A stretch of 64,000 bases of DNA, taken from the NCBI GenBank assembly GCA_051881435.1, contig JBJEPW010000042.1, forward strand, positions 15,499 to 79,498. The letters are read 5' to 3'. Of this stretch, positions 8,040-16,723 are shown one piece after another. Made by a program: the position numbers and the translations under genes. The notes beneath the pieces are model-generated. The model was given only the letters and a program-made list of their open reading frames with translations, made no database searches and was not told where the DNA came from. The stretch comes from Fimenecus sp051881435 (GTDB taxonomy: Bacteria > Bacillota > Clostridia > Oscillospirales > Acutalibacteraceae). Numbering within the stretch: position 1 is the stretch's first letter; every line of letters begins with the position of its first letter.

Positions 8040-8744
8040 TTACAAAGATTTCTTTAACTCTGCGGCGGTTATGTACCGTTTTTGCGGGTCGAGCTGAATA
8101 CATTTTTCGATTATTTTCGCCATTTTGCCTTTATAAAGCTTTTTAGACGGGTGCTCCCCTGTGAGCATTACATTCATCAGCACCCCAAGGGCGAAAATAT
8201 CGGTACGCTCGTCGCTCTGGGCAAGTCCGAGCTGTTCAGGCGCGGCATAGCCTGCCGTTCCCATAATTTTTGTATCCTTGGACTGTCCGTTTTTGAAAAG
8301 TCTTGCGGCGTCAAAATCAATCAGCTTTACTCCGCCCTTATCCGCGTTTACAATCATCACATTTTCAGGCTTAATATCACGGTGAACTATTCCGTAAGAG
8401 TGAATTACCGTTAAAGCGTCGCAAAGGGATTTCACGATGTGCTTTACTCCCCGTTCATCATAAAGTCCGTCTGAAAGAATATCCGCCACCGTAACGCCGT
8501 TTACAAACTCCTCTAAAACTATTACTTCGTCACCCGACTGCTGTACCTCATAAACCGCAGGGATATTCTTATACGAAATACCCCGCAGGATTTTATACGC
8601 ACTGCAATCACCTATAAAATTTCGGCATATTATATCTTTTTTCAGTTCATTGTGGCGAAGCAATATAATTGATTTTTCATCTGTTTTTTTATACACTTTA
8701 ACCACGGAATACTGTTCTTTTAAAATTTCTTCTAAGGACGCCAC
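8040..8744 (-). CDS. Atypical Ser/Thr protein kinase, catalytic domain only
   Basis: About 234 residues, essentially one Hanks-type kinase domain, with no membrane helix or PASTA repeats. The catalytic loop IVHRDIKPENVMI is intact and the APE motif is present (AAPEQ). The metal-binding motif reads LIDFDAAR (DFD in place of DFG). The glycine-rich loop is not recognisable, and the usual beta-3 lysine context appears as IICRNF. DFD variants are seen in clostridial kinases, so it may still be active, but a regulatory pseudokinase is possible. The start is taken as GTG at 8742-8744, which has AAGGGGG at good spacing. It is divergent from an HTH-like protein. Confidence 0.75.
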   Translation of the reverse strand: MASLEEILKEQYSVVKVYKKTDEKSIILLRHNELKKDIICRNFIGDCSAYKILRGISYKNIPAVYEVQQSGDEVIVLEEFVNGVTVADILSDGLYDERGVKHIVKSLCDALTVIHSYGIVHRDIKPENVMIVNADKGGVKLIDFDAARLFKNGQSKDTKIMGTAGYAAPEQLGLAQSDERTDIFALGVLMNVMLTGEHPSKKLYKGKMAKIIEKCIQLDPQKRYITAAELKKSL

Positions 8745-8756
8745 GCACAATCCCCC

Positions 8757-8785
8757 TTGAAAAACCCGGTTTTTTCTATTATACT
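8757..8785 (+). promoter_or_regulatory. Putative promoter of the HTH-like gene
   Basis: TTGAAA at 8757-8762, a 17-bp spacer, TATACT at 8780-8785. AGGAAAGTG at 8801 precedes the gene's ATG. Confidence 0.5.
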
Positions 8786-8815
8786 ATGTAAAGACAAATA
8801 AGGAAAGTGATTTTT

Positions 8816-9238
8816 ATGATAAAAAAGCCAACTTACGAAATGATGGACAAGCTTTTAAAGGCCAACAACATCGAAGAATACATTAAAGAAAACAGGGAAG
8901 CCTTTGTTGATTTAACCGTTTCGGATTTTTTAAACAAATACATAAATTCAAAGGGGCTTATAAAGTCTCACATAATTAAAGATGCGGAAATAAGTGAAAT
9001 TTTCGGTTTTCAGGTTTTTTCCGGCATAAGAAATCCGTCGCGTAACACTCTTTTAAGCCTTTGTATTGCCATGAAAATGAGCCTTGACGAAGTGCAAAGT
9101 GCATTAAAAATTGCAGGCTTTGCGCCGCTCTACCCGAAGAACAAGCGTGACAGCATAATTATTTTAGGCATTTCAAAGGGCGAAACTGTTTGTGACATCA
9201 ACAACCAGCTTTATGATAATGATGAGGATACGCTTTGA
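8816..9238 (+). CDS. HTH-like (Xre-related) protein paired with the kinase
   Basis: About 140 residues. Residues 45-110 (KSHIIKDAEISEIFGFQVFS, then NTLLSLCIAMKMSLDEVQ) follow the Xre-like helix-turn-helix plan, but with a degenerate recognition helix. The C-terminus KNKRDSIIILGISKGETVCD resembles a tail found on proteins located beside small clostridial Ser/Thr kinases. It may be a substrate or adaptor of the divergent kinase. That is inference from the pairing. An in-frame GTG at 8807 is rejected because it lies inside the ribosome binding site. Confidence 0.6.
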   Translation: MIKKPTYEMMDKLLKANNIEEYIKENREAFVDLTVSDFLNKYINSKGLIKSHIIKDAEISEIFGFQVFSGIRNPSRNTLLSLCIAMKMSLDEVQSALKIAGFAPLYPKNKRDSIIILGISKGETVCDINNQLYDNDEDTL

Positions 9239-9311
9239 CCGCAATTGCTTACTGATTAGCGAGTTTTGTATGATTATTTCGGGCACTTCGTGAATTGCCC
9301 CTACTGATATA

Positions 9312-9342
9312 AAACAAAAAATCCCGCCAATATGGGCGGGAT
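9312..9342 (-). terminator. Rho-independent terminator of the ferredoxin gene
   Basis: Stem ATCCCGCC (9321-9328) and GGCGGGAT (9335-9342). The A-rich left flank gives the T-run on the minus strand. Confidence 0.75.
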
Positions 9343-9358
9343 TTTTCTGTTTATAAAA

Positions 9359-9529
9359 TTATTCAGCCTGAGGTGCTGAAACGGGGCAAGCATCTGCACA
9401 AGCACCGCAATCGATGCATGTATCAGCGTCGATAACATACTTGCCGTCGCCCTCTGAAATAGCCTCGACGGGGCAACCCTCTGCGCATGCGCCGCATGAA
9501 ATGCAGTCATCACTAATTACATATGCCAT
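9359..9529 (-). CDS. 2[4Fe-4S] bacterial ferredoxin
   Basis: 56 residues with two CxxCxxCxxxCP motifs: CISCGACAEGCP near residue 9 and CIDCGACADACP near residue 38. This is the classical clostridial-type ferredoxin carrying two [4Fe-4S] clusters, a soluble low-potential electron carrier. The length matches the family. GGGAGG lies upstream of the ATG and a strong terminator follows. It lies 112 bp after ricT and may have its own promoter. Confidence 0.95.
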   Translation of the reverse strand: MAYVISDDCISCGACAEGCPVEAISEGDGKYVIDADTCIDCGACADACPVSAPQAE

Positions 9530-9641
9530 ATCCTATGTACCTCCCTTTAATAATATCAACTACATTGTAACACAATAATATGAAAAATCAAGTGTAAAAT
9601 AACGGATTTTATTATTATCGCTTTTCACTTACGATAAAATA

Positions 9642-10505
9642 TTATTCAATTCCTTTAAGCGCCTCCATCTCTTCTTTTTCCACACGGATTTTAGCATCTT
9701 TCAAGAGCTTCACGGTGTGGCGGTGGAAGCTTTGGGGAGCCGCTTCGGGGCGGCGGTCAAGGGTAACTTTAAGCATACCTGTTATAAGATTGCTTTCAAT
9801 TACCGTTCCCCTGCCGTCAGGCGTTTCAACAATCGCGCCCACCTTGGGAGTAACGCGCAAAAGGTGCTCATAAGTGTCCTGCTCATATTTTAAACAGCAC
9901 ATAAGTCTGCCGCAGGTTCCGCTGATTTTCGTAGGATTAAGGGAGAGACCCTGCTCCTTTGCCATTTTTATGGAAACGGGCTGAAAATCGTTTAAAAATG
10001 TATTACAGCAAAACGGTCTGCCGCAAATTCCGAAACCACCTACCATTCTCGACTCATCACGGACACCTATCTGACGAAGCTCAATTCTCGTTCTGAAAGC
10101 CGACGCCAAATCCTTGACAAGCTCGCGAAAATCCACTCTGCCGTCCGCCGTAAAATAGAAAAGTAACTTACTGCGGTCAAAGGTGTATTCCACATCCACA
10201 AGATTCATATCCAACCCGTGAGCCTCAATTTTCTTCTCACAGATTTTAAAGGCTTCTTTTTCCTTAACCTTGTTTTCTTCCAGAATTTTTATATCCTCAT
10301 CAGTTGCAATTCTTATTACCTTTTTTAAAGGCTTGTTTATATCATCTTCGCTGACGCTGTGATTTTCCTTCGCAACGAGCCCGCACTCCATACCGCGCAC
10401 GGTTTCAACAACGGCATAATCGCCCTTTTTGAATTTATTTCCGTCAGCGTCAAAGTCATAAACCTTGCCGCCGTCTTTAAATCTTATTCCCACAGTTTCT
10501 ATCAT
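9642..10505 (-). CDS. ricT: RicT/YaaT, PSP1-domain protein
   Basis: 287 residues. It matches the PSP1 family protein RicT (YaaT), which in Bacillus subtilis forms the Fe-S-containing RicAFT complex affecting RNase Y-dependent mRNA maturation and sporulation/competence. The six conserved cysteines are present at 161, 166 and 167 (CGRPFCC) and at 198, 203 and 204 (CGRLMCC). It follows holB by 11 bp. The darA-holB-ricT order is the same as the yaaQ...holB-yaaT order of B. subtilis. Confidence 0.92.
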   Translation of the reverse strand: MIETVGIRFKDGGKVYDFDADGNKFKKGDYAVVETVRGMECGLVAKENHSVSEDDINKPLKKVIRIATDEDIKILEENKVKEKEAFKICEKKIEAHGLDMNLVDVEYTFDRSKLLFYFTADGRVDFRELVKDLASAFRTRIELRQIGVRDESRMVGGFGICGRPFCCNTFLNDFQPVSIKMAKEQGLSLNPTKISGTCGRLMCCLKYEQDTYEHLLRVTPKVGAIVETPDGRGTVIESNLITGMLKVTLDRRPEAAPQSFHRHTVKLLKDAKIRVEKEEMEALKGIE

Positions 10506-10516
10506 ATTTTCTCACC

Positions 10517-11383
10517 TTATCTCCCCATGGCTCTTTTGAACTCATAGCACATTCTTACAACGAGCAAATTATTATTGCAGTTTCGGTCAATGGAGTCTGT
10601 CAACTCACTGCACACCTGTTCCAGCTTCATAAGTGATTTTGATGTCAGACTGCCGCAAAGAGCGTTCACCTCATCGGAAAATCTGAAATCGCGGCAAAAT
10701 CCACTTTTTTTGACCAATGCGTCCCTGAAAATCTCTGCAAGCAAAAGCAATACATTTTTTGCGAACTGCGAATTTTTTTGGAATACGGCTGTTTCTTCCA
10801 TAAGACTTAATTCATTAACGCTCAACAGCGCATTAACAAAGTTTTTTACCGCCTGTTCCTCTTTTTCGCTGATTTCTGCTTCCGGGCTTGCCAGCGAATA
10901 CACGCAAGCCCTTGAAAGAACTGTTTCAAGCATTGTGCTTTTTGATGTGGTAACAATTATAAAATAGACATATGACGGCGGCTCCTCCAAAATCTTTAAA
11001 AGGGCATTTTGCGCCTGCTCGTTCATATTCTGACCGTTTTTTAATATATAGATTTTTTTATCGCTCTCATTAGGCACTATAAAGGCGTTACTGCGGATTT
11101 CCCTGACGGAATCCACGGTAAAGCTTTTGCTTTTTCCCTTTGTGCCGTCTGTTTCAAACACATCGGGGTGACCGCCCTTTTGATATTTCTTACAGGGAGA
11201 ACACTCGCCGCAGGGTTTAATTTTGCCCTGACACAAAAGGCAGTTTGCAGTAAAGCGTGCAAGCTCCTCGCCGTCCGTTTCATTCTGGCACTCAATAAGC
11301 ACGCCGTGGGGAAGAGTGCCCTGCTGTGCTGACAAGGCGATTTCGCCGCAGAGCTTATCCTTTTTTTCTATGTTGTTCATCAT
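10517..11383 (-). CDS. holB: DNA polymerase III delta-prime subunit
   Basis: 288 residues. The zinc module (C51, C58, C61, C64, then GGHPD) and SVREIRSNAFIVPNESDKKI, followed by NALLKILEEPPSYVYFII, are characteristic of the clamp-loader subunit delta prime. The P-loop region reads VLIECQNETDGEELAR and lacks GxxGxGKT, so it probably does not bind ATP. Delta prime is a non-ATPase in well-studied clamp loaders. It overlaps darA by 4 bp and is followed by ricT, a conserved Firmicutes order. Confidence 0.9.
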   Translation of the reverse strand: MMNNIEKKDKLCGEIALSAQQGTLPHGVLIECQNETDGEELARFTANCLLCQGKIKPCGECSPCKKYQKGGHPDVFETDGTKGKSKSFTVDSVREIRSNAFIVPNESDKKIYILKNGQNMNEQAQNALLKILEEPPSYVYFIIVTTSKSTMLETVLSRACVYSLASPEAEISEKEEQAVKNFVNALLSVNELSLMEETAVFQKNSQFAKNVLLLLAEIFRDALVKKSGFCRDFRFSDEVNALCGSLTSKSLMKLEQVCSELTDSIDRNCNNNLLVVRMCYEFKRAMGR

Positions 11384-11706
11384 ATCTTATAAAACTGCTC
11401 CACATCAATCACAAAAATCGTGGCTCCTCCGACTGTTACCTCAACGGGCATGGACGAGAGCATGGACTCCCCTATATATGTAGTGTTCACAGGTGTGATT
11501 TTCTTACGCTGACTGCTGTACTGACCGATAATGTTTATTACATCGTCAGTCTTTTTCTCCTCAACGCCGATAAGCAAGGTTACATTGCCTGCTCTTAAAA
11601 ATCCGCCCGAGGTTGAAAGCTTTGTTACGGTATAACCTGCTTTTGTTAAGTGAGACATAACAGCGGACGCATCGTCGCTGTTGATAATGGCAATAACAAG
11701 CTTCAC
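11380..11706 (-). CDS. darA: Cyclic di-AMP receptor DarA (PstA/YaaQ)
   Basis: 108 residues from the GTG at 11704-11706, giving MKLVIAII, the family's usual N-terminus. The upstream in-frame GTG at 11715 is within the AAGGAG ribosome binding site. It is a PII-like fold with the conserved TKLSTSGGFLRAGNVTLLIG segment that binds c-di-AMP in characterised homologues. In those homologues the protein is a signal-transducing trimer without known enzymatic activity. It overlaps holB, and an AEC permease ends 15 bp upstream. Confidence 0.93.
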   Translation of the reverse strand: MKLVIAIINSDDASAVMSHLTKAGYTVTKLSTSGGFLRAGNVTLLIGVEEKKTDDVINIIGQYSSQRKKITPVNTTYIGESMLSSMPVEVTVGGATIFVIDVEQFYKI

Positions 11707-11721
11707 AAAAACCACTCCTTA

Positions 11722-12660
11722 TCACAGACTTTGTGCAATCGCTATCATTACAGGCATTGTCACTATTGACAACACGCTGATAAAAGCCGTAACCTTTGAT
11801 GCCAGCGCGGTATCACGGTTATACTTCGCCGCAAACATAACAGTGTTGTTCGCGGTGGGTGCGGCAGAACTCAAAACGCAAGCGGCAAGCAAAGTACCGC
11901 TGAATCCCGCAAGGCGCAGACAACCTATTGTTATTAACGGCAAAACTATAATTTTAACAAGCGCCGTTACGAAAATGCGCTTATCAGACAAAAGCGTTTT
12001 CCAATCGGCAGAGGCTAAATATGTTCCGAACATAACCATTGCCAGCGGAGTGTTTAGGTCCGCAAGGTAAGAAACAGGCGAATATATAACCTGAGGCAGT
12101 TTTATTTGCAAAAGGAAAAGCGGAAGGCCTAATACAACGCCCACAACGCCGGGATTTACAATCAGTTTTTTTAACCCGAACTTTGCACCCTCGCCCTTTC
12201 CCTGCATAACACGGACTCCGTGAGTAAAGGAAAGAATGTTAAAGGGCACCAAAATTACCGAGCAATAAAAAACTCCCTCATCGCCCAAAACCGCCTGCGC
12301 CAGCGGCAAAGCCATATAGCCCACATTACCGTAAACACACGCATATTTAAAGATGCAGGCGGTATCCTTATCTCCCTTATTGAAAAGGAGTGCAGAGATT
12401 GCCATTGCAGCCAAATGGAAAAACACGCCGCCTAAAAACGCCATTAAAAGACCTTTCAGCGCGTCGCGGTTATATTCCATTGACAAAAACGAACGGATAA
12501 TGATGGCAGGCGCTACAATATAAAACAGTAAATCGGTAGTAAGCCGTGACGCTTTTTCCGTATAGATACCCGTTTTGTGACAAACAAAGCCCACCATTGC
12601 CACAAGGAACAGTATTACTACCTGCGTAAAAGCGACATAAACATTACTTAAAAAAGCCAT
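11722..12660 (-). CDS. AEC family transporter (auxin efflux carrier-like)
   Basis: 312 residues with about ten hydrophobic helices in two halves. The central motifs GYMALPLAQAVLG and LSSAAPTANNTVMFAAKYN are typical of the AEC/BASS superfamily. Bacterial members move organic acids such as malate or malonate. Its place between citrate synthase and darA makes an organic acid substrate plausible, but this is inference. The ATG at 12658-12660 is preferred over the TTG one codon earlier because CGGAGTAA then has normal spacing. Confidence 0.85.
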   Translation of the reverse strand: MAFLSNVYVAFTQVVILFLVAMVGFVCHKTGIYTEKASRLTTDLLFYIVAPAIIIRSFLSMEYNRDALKGLLMAFLGGVFFHLAAMAISALLFNKGDKDTACIFKYACVYGNVGYMALPLAQAVLGDEGVFYCSVILVPFNILSFTHGVRVMQGKGEGAKFGLKKLIVNPGVVGVVLGLPLFLLQIKLPQVIYSPVSYLADLNTPLAMVMFGTYLASADWKTLLSDKRIFVTALVKIIVLPLITIGCLRLAGFSGTLLAACVLSSAAPTANNTVMFAAKYNRDTALASKVTAFISVLSIVTMPVMIAIAQSL

Positions 12661-12666
12661 CAAAAA

Positions 12667-13623
12667 TTACTCCGAAAGAAAATTATCGTCAATCTCCGTT
12701 TCCTCCTGCTTTTCGGAGCCGGATTTTTTCAAAAGCTCCGCAGAGTCATTTTCCTTGGCACACTTTATTGCATTTAAAATATATGCAAAGGCAAACAGCG
12801 CAAATCCTAAATCGCAGAGAGAAAATGGATATTCATCGGGAAGTCTTGACGCATTACCCGTTAAAATCATAATAAGGCGGGGCAGATTTGCCGTTGTGCA
12901 GAAGAAAATGCACACAAACCCTGATGAGAAAAGGCTTCTCATTGCTGTTCCTGCTGAAAGTCCCGACGAAATTCTGGCAAACGCCAAAAGGAAAATCATC
13001 ATAAATGCAAGCATAAATATTTCAAACATCAAATCCGAAACATTTATATAAGCTATTTTTCTCACAAAACGCAAAACTATTCTGCTCATGCACCAAAACA
13101 GCGGAGTAATGGCAAGAAATTTATACTGCGAATATGTTGTTCTGCCGTCGATATACGAAATTCCGAAAACAAGCATATATATTGCGGCAAGAACTCCGAT
13201 AACAGCTTCGATAATCAAGGGAATCTGCCCTTGATTCAAAGTACCCATAAGAGATATTTCTGCGGCGGTAAAGCTCTTAATGTTTATAAAGAAAGATGAA
13301 AATGCGGAAATAACATCAATAACAATGCCTATGGCAAAAATGATTGAAGCTGCCGCAAGCAATTTATTGCGCCTGTACGGAGATTTTGACGCGGGAATAT
13401 TCTTTGAAAGAGTTGTCAAGATATACGGCACGATTATTGCGAGAGCCGCAAGAGCATACATCACATAAACGGACCAATCAACATTTTTGTAAAATCCCGT
13501 ATCCTCCTCAACTATGCTCAGAAGCTGATACATTCTCAAAGGAACAGCCAAAACCAAAATGCCGAGTACGGTATAAAGAGATGATAAGGGCTTAATTTTT
13601 TCGTATTTTCCTTTTATTTTCAT
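12667..13623 (-). CDS. Polytopic membrane protein of unknown function
   Basis: 318 residues with about eight predicted transmembrane stretches (for example LYTVLGILVLAVPL, VYVMYALAALAIIVPYIL, LMFEIFMLAFMMIFLLAFA) and a charged cytoplasmic tail ending ETEIDDNFLSE. No family is recognised. GGAGAG precedes the ATG. It starts 5 bp after citrate synthase and ends 6 bp before the AEC permease start, so it is co-transcribed with both. Confidence 0.7.
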   Translation of the reverse strand: MKIKGKYEKIKPLSSLYTVLGILVLAVPLRMYQLLSIVEEDTGFYKNVDWSVYVMYALAALAIIVPYILTTLSKNIPASKSPYRRNKLLAAASIIFAIGIVIDVISAFSSFFINIKSFTAAEISLMGTLNQGQIPLIIEAVIGVLAAIYMLVFGISYIDGRTTYSQYKFLAITPLFWCMSRIVLRFVRKIAYINVSDLMFEIFMLAFMMIFLLAFARISSGLSAGTAMRSLFSSGFVCIFFCTTANLPRLIMILTGNASRLPDEYPFSLCDLGFALFAFAYILNAIKCAKENDSAELLKKSGSEKQEETEIDDNFLSE

Positions 13624-13628
13624 AGCAA

Positions 13629-15044
13629 TTATCTCTCCTCAATGGGAATATACTCTTTTTGGATTCCCTCTGTGCGCGGAATACGGTCGGACATAGGCAC
13701 ATAAGCGCGGGGAATTGTTACATTTTTATAAGCGGGACGGACAATTTTGCCGTTTGATGTAATTTCCTCAATTCTGTGAGCTGACCAGCCGGCTGTTCTT
13801 GCCGCCATAAATATAGGTGTAAACAAATCCTGAGGAATACCCAGCATATCGTAAATAAGACCTGAATACAAATCCACATTGGCACAGATTTTTTTCTTAT
13901 CTCCCCTGTATTTAGCGAAAAGCTCGGGAGTGAGCTGTTCGATAAGGCTTAAAAGCTTAAATTCGTCCTCTCTGCCCTTTTTCTTTGAAAAATCATCGGC
14001 GTAACGGCGGAGAATTACTGCTCTCGGGTCGGAAAGAGTATAAACCGCGTGGCCCATACCGTAAATAAGTCCCGAACCATCGCCTGCCTGCTTATTCATT
14101 ATTTTGGTAAGATAATCGGCAACCTTGGCTTCATCGGTAATATCGGAAACATTCTGCTTAATATCCTCAACCATTTTATAAACCTTTATATTCGCGCCGC
14201 CGTGACGGGGGCCTTTTAGCGAACCGATTCCTGCCGCGATTGCTGAATAGGTATCTGTTCCGCTTGATGTTATACAGCGTGTTGTAAAGGTGGAGTTGTT
14301 TCCGCCGCCGTGCTCCGCGTGAATAATCATACAGATGTCAAGAAGCTTTGCCTCCTCGGGAGTGAACTTCTTATCGTTTCTGATTGAACGGAGAATTGAC
14401 TCTGCCGTTCCCAGCTCCGGCTTGTTCTGGTGGAAGAACATACTCTTTTTATCATATACGCGGCGTTTAACCTGATATGCGCTTGTCATAATTACGGGTA
14501 TCTGGGCTATGAGCTGAATACACTGACGAAGCACATTTTCAGCAGAGGTATCGTCGGGGTTAGGGTCGTAGGAATAAAGAGCCAGCACACTGCGCGCCAC
14601 CTTGTTCATTACATCGGGCGACGGTGCTTTCATAATCATATCCTCAATAAATTCATCGGGAAGCTCACGGCATTCCGCCAAAACCTTCTTGAAAACATCA
14701 AGCTGACCTTTTGTGGGCAAAGCGCCGAAAAGAAGAAGCCAAACAACCTCTTCATAACCGAAACGGTCTTCTTTTTCACAGTTTTCAACTATATCTGACA
14801 TATTTATTCCGCGGTATATAAGGCGACCGTCCTTGGGAACGCGCTCACCGTCGTCAATATAATACCCTTCAACGGAGCAAATTCTTGTAAGTCCTGCAAG
14901 AACGCCTGTTCCATCGGCATTACGAAGTCCTCTCTTTACATCGAATCTTCCGTAATAGTCTGGGTTTATCTGGTTATTTTTTTTGAGCTCCTCACATAAA
15001 CTTGAAAGAGCCTCGTTGGAGATACTGGAAATATACTCTGACAA
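13629..15044 (-). CDS. gltA: Citrate synthase
   Basis: 471 residues, longer than the ~370-430 usual for bacterial enzymes but typical of a clostridial form. It condenses acetyl-CoA with oxaloacetate. Catalytic-site segments are visible: IHAEHGGGNNSTFTTRCITS, GSLKGPRHGGANIKVYKMV with the second active-site His, and GMGHAVYTLSDPRAVILRR. The C-terminus carries the AHRIEEITSNGKIVRPAYKN segment. The start is TTG (15042-15044) with a strong GGAGG upstream. It is the first gene of the run down to ricT, with a good promoter at 15090-15118. Confidence 0.93.
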   Translation of the reverse strand: MSEYISSISNEALSSLCEELKKNNQINPDYYGRFDVKRGLRNADGTGVLAGLTRICSVEGYYIDDGERVPKDGRLIYRGINMSDIVENCEKEDRFGYEEVVWLLLFGALPTKGQLDVFKKVLAECRELPDEFIEDMIMKAPSPDVMNKVARSVLALYSYDPNPDDTSAENVLRQCIQLIAQIPVIMTSAYQVKRRVYDKKSMFFHQNKPELGTAESILRSIRNDKKFTPEEAKLLDICMIIHAEHGGGNNSTFTTRCITSSGTDTYSAIAAGIGSLKGPRHGGANIKVYKMVEDIKQNVSDITDEAKVADYLTKIMNKQAGDGSGLIYGMGHAVYTLSDPRAVILRRYADDFSKKKGREDEFKLLSLIEQLTPELFAKYRGDKKKICANVDLYSGLIYDMLGIPQDLFTPIFMAARTAGWSAHRIEEITSNGKIVRPAYKNVTIPRAYVPMSDRIPRTEGIQKEYIPIEER

Positions 15045-15089
15045 AAAAACTACCTCCTATACCAATAGTTATCCAATCTAATCCTTATT

Positions 15090-15118
15090 ATTTTATAACA
15101 TTCAGGAAATAAAGTCAA
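15090..15118 (-). promoter_or_regulatory. Promoter of the citrate synthase operon
   Basis: On the minus strand TTGACT (15118-15113), a 17-bp spacer and TAAAAT (15095-15090). It is close to the sigma-A consensus and about 45 bp before the TTG start. Confidence 0.6.
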
Positions 15119-15136
15119 CAAAAGGGAGCGATAAAA

Positions 15137-16126
15137 ATGAAAAGTTACACTTTGTTATGCTTTTTTTTGGCGCTTGCAATGATAATATGTCCCCTTTGCT
15201 CCGTAAAAAAAGCCACCGATGCAATTTCTAATGAATTTTTCAAAAATGGCACCGTTGAAAACGATGAATCAAACGCTGTCATCAAAGCTGATGACGCCAC
15301 GGTAAAGATTATGTCGGCAAGCAGTCAGAATATTACCGAGGTTGGGCTGAGGGAATATCTTATCGGTGCGGTGGCGGCAGAGATGAGCCCCGTGTATCAT
15401 GAAGAAGCCATTAAAGCACAGGTTATTGCGTCACACACTATGCTTCAGTACTCAAAGCTTCACAAAAGCGATGATTTAAACGGCGCCGATATTTCGGACA
15501 GCAGCGGAACGCATCAAGGGTATATAAATGCAGATGAGCAAAAGGAAAAATGGGGCGATAACTACGAAAAACACCGTGAAAAAATCGAAAAGTGCGTGGA
15601 CGAGGTTATCAGTCTTACTTTGCAATACAACGGTGAGCCGATTACCGCCGCTTTTCACGCCATAAGCAACGGGCAAACGGAAAACGCAAGCGATGTTTGG
15701 GGCGGAGATTATCCGTATCTTATATCCGTCACAAGCGACGGCGACAAGCTTTCCCCCGACTACTCCTCGGAGGTTCCTGTGAGCGCTGATGAATTTAAAG
15801 ACGCTGTTGAAAAACAAGGTGCAGTTTTAGACGAGGACGCATCAAAATGGATTGAAGAAATTAAAAGAACGCCTACCGGCATGGTAAAGGAAATAACCAT
15901 AGGCGGTAAAGCGTTCAAGGGAACGGATATCAGGTCGTATTTTTCGCTGAAAAGCAGTACATTTAACTACACATTTAAAGACGGCGGATTTATTTTCGCC
16001 GTCAGCGGCTACGGTCACGGCGTGGGAATGAGCCAATACGGAGCCGATTTTATGGCAAGGCAGGGGTTTTCATATAAAGAGATTTTGGCGCATTATTATC
16101 CCGGTACGGAATTAGTTGGGGGATGA
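15137..16126 (+). CDS. spoIID: Stage II sporulation protein D (SpoIID/LytB domain)
   Basis: 329 residues. An N-terminal signal/anchor (residues 4-22) is followed by the SpoIID domain: EVGLREYLIGAVAAEMSPVY, AIKAQVIASHTMLQ, TAAFHAISNGQTENASDVWG and the C-terminal GYGHGVGMSQYGADFMARQG. SpoIID is a lytic transglycosylase acting with SpoIIP during forespore engulfment. YLIGAVAAEMS contains the expected catalytic Glu. GGGAGCG precedes the ATG. Its presence indicates a spore-forming lineage, though SpoIID-like proteins also occur in non-sporulating relatives. Confidence 0.88.
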   Translation: MKSYTLLCFFLALAMIICPLCSVKKATDAISNEFFKNGTVENDESNAVIKADDATVKIMSASSQNITEVGLREYLIGAVAAEMSPVYHEEAIKAQVIASHTMLQYSKLHKSDDLNGADISDSSGTHQGYINADEQKEKWGDNYEKHREKIEKCVDEVISLTLQYNGEPITAAFHAISNGQTENASDVWGGDYPYLISVTSDGDKLSPDYSSEVPVSADEFKDAVEKQGAVLDEDASKWIEEIKRTPTGMVKEITIGGKAFKGTDIRSYFSLKSSTFNYTFKDGGFIFAVSGYGHGVGMSQYGADFMARQGFSYKEILAHYYPGTELVGG

Positions 16127-16156
16127 TTGGTATTTACACAAAAAACAGTAAAATCG

Positions 16157-16234
16157 TAGTGGCGGGGCTTAAGTGCCCGCCCGAGAAATCATATGCGCCA
16201 ATGGTGGTTTTGTAGGGTACCATCGCCCTACATT
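16157..16234. repeat. Two short intergenic palindromes
   Basis: GGCGGGGCTTAAGTGCCCGCCC-type repeat at about 16159-16183, and TGTAGGG...GCCCTACA at about 16212-16233. Both belong to the short repeat family also seen at 9278-9303, 16724-16756, 35045-35072 and 37636-37800. Confidence 0.55.
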
Positions 16235-16265
16235 ACAATCAAAGAACCGTACCCTGATTGCTCCT

Positions 16266-16658
16266 TTATTTTTTCTTTTTAGTGTTGTATTTATAAATAA
16301 GTCCCATAATTATAAAATGACTCTTATCAATTAAAATTATACAACAATAAATCACATATAGAACATATATCATTTTATAATAACAATTCCAATAAAGAAA
16401 AAGAAGGATTATAACATCAACAAGTCCCATTATTACATAAAATACTGCAAGATAAAATTCAAAACAGATAAATCTGGGAATTGTGTTTTGCTTAACTTTA
16501 AAGAACTTTTTTATCCAACTTGGCGTATGACAATAATGATTTGGATAGTAACGAGAATTGATACATATCTCTTTTATCGCAGTGATTGCAGAATTTTTAT
16601 CACTAATAAAACACGCAAATGACATAAGTACAAAAAGAAAAATGAAAATTTTTAACAT
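16266..16658 (-). CDS. Small polytopic membrane protein, unknown function
   Basis: 130 residues with an N-terminal hydrophobic segment (IFIFLFVLMSFACFI) and two more helices (YLAVFYVIMGLVDVIILLFL and IYVLYVIYCCIILI), ending in a lysine-rich tail. GGGAGA lies 8 bp before the ATG, supporting real translation. The gene is very A+T-rich compared with its neighbours, suggesting separate acquisition. No family recognised. Confidence 0.5.
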   Translation of the reverse strand: MLKIFIFLFVLMSFACFISDKNSAITAIKEICINSRYYPNHYCHTPSWIKKFFKVKQNTIPRFICFEFYLAVFYVIMGLVDVIILLFLYWNCYYKMIYVLYVIYCCIILIDKSHFIIMGLIYKYNTKKKK

Positions 16659-16723
16659 TATTTTTCTCCCATTTTATATGAATGAGGACAGGGAGCTGTT
16701 CTCTGTATTCCTTTTTTGTTCTT

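Noticed and set aside
9301..9513. 70-codon frame opposite in phase to the ferredoxin gene
   Set aside because: The ferredoxin frame with both cysteine motifs explains the DNA; this is a shadow.
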